The notes under the pieces are model-generated. The model did no database searches, had not been told where the DNA came from, and saw only the letters and a list, made by a program, of their open reading frames with translations. Below, in pieces: positions 8,356 to 13,057 of a DNA stretch of 14,329 nucleotides (the first letter of the stretch is position 1; each line of letters begins with the position of its first letter). The stretch comes from JBGSLA01 sp965602785 (GTDB taxonomy: Bacteria; Desulfobacterota; Desulfobaccia; Desulfobaccales; 0-14-0-80-60-11). The stretch is from positions 1 to 14,329 of the forward strand of contig CBFDAH010000060.1 in the NCBI GenBank assembly GCA_965602785.1, in the 5' to 3' direction. A program made the position numbers and the translations under genes.

Positions 8356-8360
8356 GCGTC

Positions 8361-8774
8361 TCACTCCATCAACATCACGGTATTGGCGTCCAAATTAATA
8401 GTGCCAAGAAAATCGGATAAAAAATTAGGCAACACCTGAAAGTTATAGGGATAGGCTACCCTAACAGACAGGAGATTGCCGCTGGCCCCCCCGGCGCCAC
8501 TAACGTTTACGGAAACTGTATGGGGGAATCCGGTCTTGTTCAGGTATTCTTGTACCCGCGTCGTAATTTCCGCAGAGGTCTTCCGGGGAGTGCTGAAAAT
8601 CACTCCTAACCTGGCCCCTTCCCGGCTGGCGTTGTTCACCACTTCTTTGGTGTACATGGCCAGACCGAATTCTACCAGCCCAAACAGAAGGACTGCGAAC
8701 AGCGGCGCCACCAAGGCGAATTCTGCCAGGCTGGCCCCCTTCTGGGTTTCAAGCCCAGGACGTCGTCCCATCAT
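8361..8774 (-). CDS. tadE: TadE-like minor pseudopilin
   Basis: 137 residues. The N-terminus has a short basic leader, then QKG|ASLAEFALVAPLF: cleavage after G13 leaves Glu at +5 (E18), as in type IVb prepilins, followed by a hydrophobic helix (about 16-40). The YTKEVVNNASREGARLGV stretch (41-58) is the TadE family signature. TadE pseudopilins are processed by a prepilin peptidase and are thought to prime or cap the Flp fibre. Two adjacent ATGs (8774 and 8771) are possible starts, with AAGGG about 9 nt upstream. The gene follows flp after a terminator-containing gap and is tightly followed by cpaB. Only one TadE-like gene is present; no TadF or TadG partner is seen. Confidence 0.9.
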   Translation of the reverse strand: MMGRRPGLETQKGASLAEFALVAPLFAVLLFGLVEFGLAMYTKEVVNNASREGARLGVIFSTPRKTSAEITTRVQEYLNKTGFPHTVSVNVSGAGGASGNLLSVRVAYPYNFQVLPNFLSDFLGTINLDANTVMLME

Positions 8775-8814
8775 GATGGAAACCCTTCTTTAGCGCAGGT
8801 CGGAAGGCGCAGGG

Positions 8815-8853
8815 AAAAGAGGGCCCGGACCACCCGAAGGGGTGCCCGGACCC
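8815..8853 (-). terminator. Intrinsic terminator/attenuator between flp and tadE
   Basis: Read on the minus strand, GGGTCCGG pairs with CCGGGCCC (8 bp, one G-U). Inside it CACCC pairs with GGGTG around a CTTC loop, across a 1x2 internal loop. The stem is followed directly by TCTTTT. This is a textbook rho-independent terminator placed between the pilin gene and the rest of the operon. It would let abundant flp mRNA accumulate while a minority of transcripts read through into tadE-tadC. Confidence 0.8.
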
Positions 8854-8858
8854 CCGGC

Positions 8859-8894
8859 CTGTGACCTAACGCCAGATCACAGGATTAGGTTAGG
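8859..8894 (-). promoter_or_regulatory. Two mutually exclusive hairpins just upstream of the flp terminator
   Basis: On the minus strand the order is CCTAAC, CTAATC, CTGTGA, TCTGGC, GTTAGG, TCACAG. CCTAAC can pair with GTTAGG and CTGTGA with TCACAG. The two 6-bp stems cross, and with no linker before the last segment a classic pseudoknot is sterically unlikely, so they probably alternate. The element sits in the 40 nt after the flp stop codon, immediately before the terminator stem. Confidence 0.45.
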
Positions 8895-8901
8895 CAACTC
8901 C

Positions 8902-9081
8902 TTAGCTGCCGGCTAGCTGGGTCTGGACGCCACTGAACTTGGTATTCAGTGCGGTACCGATGCCATAAATGGCGGCCATCACCGCCACCGCAATGCCAGC
9001 CACCAACAGGCCGTATTCCACTGCGCTGGCGCCTTCCTCGTCCAGGAAAAAGGTGTGCATTTTGGTGAACAGGTCTTTCAT
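8902..9081 (-). CDS. flp: Flp family type IVb pilin
   Basis: 59 residues from ATG 9081, the typical size. A short leader ends at FLDEEG|ASAVEYGLLVAGI: cleavage after G17, Glu at +5 (E22) followed by Tyr, the Flp hallmark. A hydrophobic helix spans about 20-44. The C-terminus is short (NTKFSGVQTQLAGS) and has no cysteines. The start was chosen because AGGAG (9090-9094) lies 8 nt upstream of ATG 9081; an in-frame GTG at 9090 overlaps that site. Flp is the structural subunit of adhesive Tad pili used in surface attachment and biofilm. It is the first gene of the operon, preceded by a riboswitch and a sigma-28-like promoter and followed by a strong terminator. The needed prepilin peptidase is not in the window. 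Confidence 0.95.
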   Translation of the reverse strand: MKDLFTKMHTFFLDEEGASAVEYGLLVAGIAVAVMAAIYGIGTALNTKFSGVQTQLAGS

Positions 9082-9176
9082 CTTTTCCACTCCTTACTTG
9101 AGGTGTAATGATGCGGAAAGCTTCTGAGCCCCCGGGTCCGGTTTGGCCTTTCCCTTACCTCCCCTTCCTCGAGGGA

Positions 9177-9225
9177 ACCGATCGGGCTTTCCTGCCTGAC
9201 TCACCGAGCTGTCCAAAGGATCGGT
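9177..9225 (-). promoter_or_regulatory. Inverted repeat directly after the riboswitch aptamer (possible expression platform)
   Basis: ACCGATC (minus strand, 9225-9219) can pair with GATCGGT (9183-9177) across a 35-nt loop. The first arm abuts the 3' strand of the aptamer's closing stem, and its ACC could alternatively pair with GG at 9318-9317 to lengthen that stem, so the two structures may compete. No T-run follows, so a transcription terminator is not evident, and no sequestered ribosome site is obvious. This is inference. Confidence 0.35.
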
Positions 9226-9316
9226 CCACTTCGGTAGTCCCGCTGCCCTGGCCCTAAGGCTGTAGGCCGGAGACTTTGCGTCCTGCCCTTTCGAAACAGG
9301 TTGCCTTTCTCGGTGG
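9226..9316 (-). promoter_or_regulatory. Cyclic di-GMP-I (GEMM-I) riboswitch aptamer upstream of flp
   Basis: The minus strand shows the conserved GEMM-I core in order: a CCAC/GTGG closing stem, AGGCAACC, a hairpin capped by C-GAAA-G (TTTCGAAAGG), CAGGACGCAAAG (9285-9274), the tetraloop receptor side CCGGCCTA, then GCCAGGGCAGCGGG and ACTACCGA. This matches the Vibrio Vc2 aptamer almost motif for motif. The first G of AGGCAACC appears to align with G20 of Vc2, which favours c-di-GMP over the cAMP-GMP sensed by A20 variants, but the joining segment is one A shorter, so this is uncertain. The aptamer starts about 14 nt after the predicted transcription start and lies about 130 nt before the flp ribosome site. 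Confidence 0.93.
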
Positions 9317-9337
9317 CCCTCTTTCACTTCAATCAGC

Positions 9338-9364
9338 TTATCGGCAGTTTCTCCCTCAGCTTAA
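9338..9364 (-). promoter_or_regulatory. Sigma-28 (FliA)-like promoter for the flp-tad operon
   Basis: The minus strand reads TTAAGCTG, an 11-bp spacer, then GCCGATAA. The -10 box equals the enterobacterial FliA consensus at all eight positions, the spacer has the canonical length, and the -35 box matches TAAAGTTT at five of eight. The predicted start, near 9330, is just upstream of the aptamer. An A/T tract (9361-9375) overlaps and extends upstream of the -35. Use of sigma-28 by this organism is inferred from the motAB genes in the window. Confidence 0.55.
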
Positions 9365-9394
9365 AAAAATTTATTGAGAGTCCCCCCGGCGAAT

Positions 9395-9422
9395 TCAAGT
9401 TTTTCCCGGCCCGGCCCGATTG
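9395..9422 (+). promoter_or_regulatory. Second sigma-28-like site facing the AAA+ ATPase gene
   Basis: TCAAGTTT (9395-9402) matches the -35 consensus TAAAGTTT at seven of eight positions. A 12-bp spacer leads to CCCGATTG (9415-9422), which keeps the CCGAT core of the -10 box but only five of eight positions. It is 40 nt upstream of the ATPase start codon. It is weaker than the flp site, and GC-rich DNA can produce such matches by chance. Confidence 0.3.
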
Positions 9423-9461
9423 CCTGAGAAAACGTAAGTTCCCGAAAAGAGGTGTAATGCC

Positions 9462-10778
9462 ATGCTGTCTTCCCAGGCCCAGGTTGCGCCGGACCCCGGG
9501 GGCGCCCCCGCCGTGCCCACCCGGCCCTTACCTCAAGACCTTCAGGAACTGGGGGTGCCGGAAATTTTCCTGGCCAATCTCACCCTCAAGCACTGCTTCT
9601 ACCTGGACACCGTTTATCTGTCGGAACTGTCTCACCGTCTCAAGCTCTCCACCACCATCCTCACCCAGCTTCTGGACTACCTCCGCAAGGAAAAATATTT
9701 GGAAATCCGCGGACCCGACCCCTTGAAGCCGGTGGCCAACCCTGTGGCCCTGACCAACCGCTTCGCCATCACCGAGTTGGGCAAGCACCGGGCCGGCATC
9801 CTTCTGGATTATGACGCCTATGTGGGCCCGGCCCCGGTGAGCCTCGAAGATTACTGGCAGCAGGTTGCCAGCCAGAGCTTTAAGCTCTCCACCATCACCC
9901 AGGACAACCTGGCCCAGGTCTTCGAGGGGCTGGTCATAACCCCGGACCTCTTGGAGCAACTGGGGCCGGCTACAGTAAGCGGCAAGCCCCTCTTCCTCTA
10001 CGGCCCCGCCGGCAACGGCAAAACTACCATCGCCGTCCGCCTGGGTCGAATCTGGGACGACACCATCCTGGTGCCCTTCGCCCTTTATGTGGAAGGCAAC
10101 ATCATCCGAGTTTTCGATGAAATCACCCACTACCCGGTCAAACACGCGGCCTCCCCTCAGAAACAGGTGGACCGCCGCTGGGTGCCCTGTCGCCGACCCA
10201 CGGTCCTCGTGGGGGGCGAGCTCACCCTGGGCATGCTGGACTTGGCTTTCAACCCCATCCTCAAGTATTACGAGGCGCCGCTGCAGCTCAAGGCCAATAA
10301 CGGTATGTTCATCGTGGACGACTTCGGCCGCCAGCAAATCTCTCCCCAGGAGCTCTTAAACCGCTGGATTATCCCCCTGGAAAACCGCCAGGACTTCCTG
10401 TGCCTCCATACCGGCCAGAAGTTCGCCATCCCCTTCAATCAATTTCTGGTTTTTGCCACCAATCTGGAGCCCCGCAGCCTGGTGGACGACGCCTTCCTCC
10501 GGCGCATCCGCTCCAAGGTGAAGGTGAACCACGTCAACCAAGAGCAGTTTATGGAGATCTTCCGTCAGGTATGCCAAACCTATGAGGTGGAGTTCGACGC
10601 CGACGGGGTGGCATATCTCCTGGCCACGCATTATGACGAGGGCCAGCGTTCTATGGACGCCTGCCATCCCCGGGATTTGTTGGAGCATATCCTGGACTAC
10701 TCCCAGTTTCACCGGGTGCCCCCGAATCTGAGCCGGGAGAACCTGGACCGGGCCTGCAAAATCTATTTTGTATATTAA
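9462..10778 (+). CDS. AAA+ ATPase with winged-helix-like N-terminus, divergent from the flp operon
   Basis: 438 residues. Residues 34-110 look like a winged helix (helix-rich, with LSELSHRLKLSTTILTQLLDYL then a basic turn). The AAA+ core carries Walker A GPAGNGKT (181-188), Walker B MFIVDDFG (282-289), a sensor-1-like FATN (331-334), a putative arginine finger region FLRRIRSK (345-352) and a sensor-2-like CHPRDL (401-406). I find no membrane segment, so it is probably cytoplasmic. The start is ATG 9462 with AGAGG at 9448-9452. Its position, head to head with the pilin gene across a shared control region, suggests a role in Flp pilus biogenesis or control, but no characterised family name comes to mind. 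Alternatives are a chaperone-like ATPase of the MoxR type or a DNA-binding regulator. The cys-poor, GC-rich composition is like that of its neighbours. Confidence 0.7.
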   Translation: MLSSQAQVAPDPGGAPAVPTRPLPQDLQELGVPEIFLANLTLKHCFYLDTVYLSELSHRLKLSTTILTQLLDYLRKEKYLEIRGPDPLKPVANPVALTNRFAITELGKHRAGILLDYDAYVGPAPVSLEDYWQQVASQSFKLSTITQDNLAQVFEGLVITPDLLEQLGPATVSGKPLFLYGPAGNGKTTIAVRLGRIWDDTILVPFALYVEGNIIRVFDEITHYPVKHAASPQKQVDRRWVPCRRPTVLVGGELTLGMLDLAFNPILKYYEAPLQLKANNGMFIVDDFGRQQISPQELLNRWIIPLENRQDFLCLHTGQKFAIPFNQFLVFATNLEPRSLVDDAFLRRIRSKVKVNHVNQEQFMEIFRQVCQTYEVEFDADGVAYLLATHYDEGQRSMDACHPRDLLEHILDYSQFHRVPPNLSRENLDRACKIYFVY

Positions 10779-10789
10779 TCTTTGCGACA

Positions 10790-10842
10790 GGGGGCCAGGG
10801 GGTCCACAGGCCAGACCTCTCTGGGTACTGACCCTGGCCCCC
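10790..10842. repeat. Long GC palindrome after the AAA+ ATPase gene
   Basis: GGGGGCCAGGG (10790-10800) is perfectly complementary to CCCTGGCCCCC (10832-10842), and TC/GA (10803-10804 and 10830-10831) extends the stem past a 2-nt bulge. The loop is about 25 nt. It starts 11 bp after the ATPase stop codon. It might end transcription or protect the mRNA 3' end, but there is no T-run on either side, so it is listed as a repeat. Confidence 0.6.
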
Positions 10843-11016
10843 TCTCCCCGACCCTCCTCCCCAACCCCGAGCCTTCCGTCTAATCACAGACTGCCACCCG
10901 ACGCTGGCCCAAGCACACTGCCGGTGCTCCCTTGCTTCTCGAGGGGTGGGGAAGGGAATGGTTGGGGCACGACGTGTGGCGCCCAGGGACGGTGGACCCT
11001 CGGTCCTCCGGCCTTG
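10795..11016. repeat. Intergenic segment related to 2563-2790
   Basis: It shares with the gap at 2563-2790 the ordered blocks CCAGGGGGTC, AGACCTCT, TGACCCT, CCCCAACCCC and, at its right end, ACGGTGGACC plus CCGGCCTT. Order, orientation and overall length (about 225 bp) agree, while the middle has diverged. Most likely these are two old copies of a dispersed non-coding repeat. Confidence 0.4.
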
Positions 11017-11088
11017 GCGGTCAACCTTTTTTGCAGGTGGGAACTACCAGCCAGTTCGGATACAATGGGCGGTCAGGAGGATGGGCCC

Positions 11089-12129
11089 ATGGCTGGCAAA
11101 GAGGAAAAACGGGGCGCAGCCTTTTTCGGGCAGCTCCTCATGGTGGGAATTCCCGGGCCCCGACTGGACCCGATAGCCCGGGAGCTGGTGCGAGACCTGA
11201 GGGTGGGGGGCGTCATCCTCTTCGCCCGCAATCTGCAAGGGCCGGAGCAGGTATGGGAGTTGACCCGGGACTTGCAGCAGGAGGCCCTGGCCCTGGGCGG
11301 GCCCCCTCTCCTCATCGCCGTGGACCAGGAGGGGGGTCTCGTCCAGCGCCTGAAAGCCCCCTTTACCCTTATCCCCAAGGCCCGGGAGTTGGGGAACCGC
11401 GCCTCTCCCGGCCAGGTGGAGGACCTGGCCCGAAGCGTGGCCCGGGAGCTTGCCCTGGTGGGGATTAACATGAATCTGGCCCCGGTCCTGGACGTGGCCC
11501 GGGACCCTAACTGCCCCCAGTGGGAACGCTCCTTCAGTCCCGATCCGGAGCAAGTGGCCGCCTTTGGAGAGGCCGCCATCCGGGGCTTTCTCGCCGGCGG
11601 CGTCCTCCCCGTGGCCAAGCACTTCCCGGGCCTGGGAGACACCACCCTGGACTCCCACCAGGTCCTCCCCACGGCCCAAAGCCCCGATCCGGAGCGAGAG
11701 ACCGACCTCCTCCCCTTTCGCCGGGCGGTGGCCGCCGGCACGCCGGCAGTAATGACTGCCCATCTGCACGTCCTCGCCTGGGATGTGCGCCCCGCCACCC
11801 TGTCCCCTGTGGCCCTCACCACCTGGCTGCGAGGGCGCCTGGGCTTTCAGGGAGTTATCCTCACCGACGACCTGGAGATGGGGGCCATCGCCAACGAGAC
11901 CAGGGTCCCCGAAGCAGCCCGCCAGGCCCTCGGGGCGGGGGCGGATCTCCTTCTCATCTGCACCAACTGGGAGTCCGCCTGGGAAGTGGCCGCCCTCCTC
12001 CGCCAGTCTCCAGAAATCCACCCCCTCGCAGCCACAGCGAGGCGCCGCCTGGGCCGCTTGCAGGAGCAAGTAGCGCCAGTTCCGCAAGATCGACAAGAGG
12101 TCCGGAAATACTTCGCTGGGTGGGGGTAA
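11089..12129 (+). CDS. nagZ: NagZ, GH3 beta-N-acetylglucosaminidase (peptidoglycan recycling)
   Basis: 346 residues from ATG 11089. AGGAGG (11075-11080) lies 8 nt upstream; an in-frame ATG at 11065 and any earlier start lack such a site. The fold is a single family GH3 TIM barrel. AVDQEGGLVQRL (77-88) and NMNLAPVLDV (128-137) are conserved. KHFPGLGDTTLDSH (177-190) supplies the substrate-binding Lys-His and the Asp-His general acid pair (D188, H190). ILTDDLEM (257-264) holds the nucleophile, D260 by family pattern. KHFPGHGD is more common in the family; here the second His is Leu. There is no signal peptide, so the enzyme should act in the cytoplasm, removing GlcNAc from anhydro-muropeptides during cell-wall recycling. 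It shows no functional tie to the pilus genes. The C-terminal 20 residues are not conserved. Confidence 0.93.
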   Translation: MAGKEEKRGAAFFGQLLMVGIPGPRLDPIARELVRDLRVGGVILFARNLQGPEQVWELTRDLQQEALALGGPPLLIAVDQEGGLVQRLKAPFTLIPKARELGNRASPGQVEDLARSVARELALVGINMNLAPVLDVARDPNCPQWERSFSPDPEQVAAFGEAAIRGFLAGGVLPVAKHFPGLGDTTLDSHQVLPTAQSPDPERETDLLPFRRAVAAGTPAVMTAHLHVLAWDVRPATLSPVALTTWLRGRLGFQGVILTDDLEMGAIANETRVPEAARQALGAGADLLLICTNWESAWEVAALLRQSPEIHPLAATARRRLGRLQEQVAPVPQDRQEVRKYFAGWG

Positions 12130-12171
12130 GAATAAGTTGCCGTCAAAAGGTAACTACATTAAGAGAAATGC

Positions 12172-12220
12172 AGGGGCGCACTGCCTGGCGCCCTTTGCGG
12201 GCATGATAAATCACGCCCCT
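12172..12220. repeat. Small palindromic repeat with GGGGCG/CGCCCC ends
   Basis: AGGGGCG (12172-12178) and CGCCCCT (12214-12220) are perfect inverted ends of a 49-bp unit, with an internal GCCC-TTTGC-GGGC hairpin. Units with the flank 'AGGGGCG...CGCCCCTAC' are common REP-like elements between genes of GC-rich bacteria. It lies 42 bp after nagZ. Confidence 0.6.
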
Positions 12221-12479
12221 ACAATTAAATACCTTTATGAACCCGCCTTGAGAGTTCTGCAGAAAACCTGGTCACAGGGGAAAGGCTTTCCTGATCCCCC
12301 TAAATCCCACTGCTGTCCGGTATGATAATTCCCTAATATAATGACTATCAGGAGATTTATTGCCATAAGCTCTTAATTCTTAAGGATTTTCCTATTGCGA
12401 GATCAACCCGACACCTGTCTCTGGATAGCAAATCCCCTACATGCTGAGAGGCGATCCTTCGATTAGGGAAGACTCCGGT

Positions 12480-12522
12480 GGCACAGGTTTTCAACCTGTG
12501 CCGGCGCAGGCTAAAGCCTGCG
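12480..12522. repeat. Double-hairpin intergenic repeat
   Basis: GGCACAGGTT (12480-12489) pairs perfectly with AACCTGTGCC (12493-12502) around TTC. Two bases later CGCAGGC (12505-12511) pairs perfectly with GCCTGCG (12516-12522) around TAAA. The unit ends in GGCTAC. Twin hairpins of the form GGCACAGG...CCTGTGCC next to GCAGGC...GCCTGC recur in intergenic DNA of many bacteria and resemble REP/BIME units. Confidence 0.75.
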
Positions 12523-12662
12523 GCTACATCTTGCCTTCCTGAAGATGGTCCGATACTGCAAATTCCTAACCGGACACCTCTGGGGAAAGATCTACAGGCG
12601 CACTTTAAAAGAGGTCTTAATTGGGTATAAGCCGATGGGGGAGGGGCTGGTTCTCCTCTCCC

Positions 12663-12700
12663 AAAAAATATCGTGGCCGGGAGGGGGAAGCCCGGCCACG
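12663..12700 (-). terminator. Intrinsic terminator on the minus strand
   Basis: CGTGGCCGGG and CCCGGCCACG form a perfect 10-bp stem with a 9-nt loop. On the minus strand it is followed by ATATTTTTT. It is oriented to end a transcript coming from the GT9 gene, whose stop codon is about 360 nt upstream, or an unrecognised small RNA in between. No T-run follows on the plus strand. Confidence 0.8.
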
Positions 12701-13057
12701 TGGAGAAAGGAGAAAATGGTATGGGATTTTCAGGGGTAACCTGCCTTTATAATAATGCAGTATCCGTGCCAAAACTTTCCAGCTGAAAAAATTAAGCAAA
12801 TTCAGCATGTTTGAGGTTTTTCCCCGCCACCCGTTGGCAATTTCGGTTCAAATTTTTTTACAAAATCAGCTTCCAAGGACAATAAACTACCAGAGCTGGC
12901 GATTTAGAAGCTTGCAAAATAATTGCTTGTCCGCCAATCCCCCTGGCCAAATATTTTTACCTTCCCACGGGAAATCCCAAGCAAATCTCTTATGAATGAA
13001 TGCCAAAAGGTTCAGGCCTCTAGGCCTCCATGTTCGACTCCCTTTTGTCAAGATCTT

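Larger units (their letters stand above)
10779..11088. other. 310-bp gap between the AAA+ ATPase gene and nagZ
   Basis: No gene is supported here. An open frame runs through from 10768 into nagZ, but it lacks family resemblance and a ribosome site. The gap holds a large GC palindrome (10790-10842), the right-hand copy of the paired intergenic segment (10795-11016) and a small GGACC/GGTCC hairpin near 10993-11006. A TACAAT (11061-11066) could be a -10 box for nagZ but has no good -35. Confidence 0.5.
12130..13057. other. 930-bp non-coding, repeat-bearing region
   Basis: No convincing gene: the open frames of about 60 codons lack ribosome sites and resemble no family. Base composition is clearly more AT-rich than in the flanking genes, especially after 12740. 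The region holds a palindromic repeat (12172-12220), a double hairpin repeat (12480-12522), copies of a TGTCCGGT motif (12314-12321 and, inverted, 12569-12576), a TATAAT with AGGAG downstream (12337-12342 and 12350-12354) but no start codon, and a minus-strand terminator (12663-12700). It looks like a landing zone for mobile or repeat sequences. Confidence 0.6.

Noticed and set aside
9094..9327. 77-codon minus-strand frame upstream of flp
   Set aside because: It covers the riboswitch aptamer and leader, and its sequence is low-complexity Arg/Lys/Gly-rich.
10768..11088. N-terminal extension of nagZ by 107 codons
   Set aside because: It is Pro-rich, has no GH3 homology and overlaps a palindrome and a dispersed repeat; a strong ribosome site marks ATG 11089.
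12410..12470. TPP-riboswitch-like words (CTGAGA and ACCTGTCTCTGGATA)
   Set aside because: They occur in the reverse of the order in THI-box aptamers, lack the closing stems, and no thiamine gene follows.
12465..12482. Cobalamin-riboswitch-like words (GGGAA and CCGGTG)
   Set aside because: The conserved core that should follow (B12 box and the CCCGCAACTG segment) is missing, and the site runs into a hairpin repeat.
12137..12995. Several open frames of about 62 codons in the region after nagZ
   Set aside because: They have no suitable ribosome sites, cross repeat hairpins or the terminator, and resemble no protein family.
13032..13042. tRNA T-arm-like GTTCGACTCCC
   Set aside because: The flanking five-base arms do not pair, and no anticodon arm or acceptor stem can be built around it.
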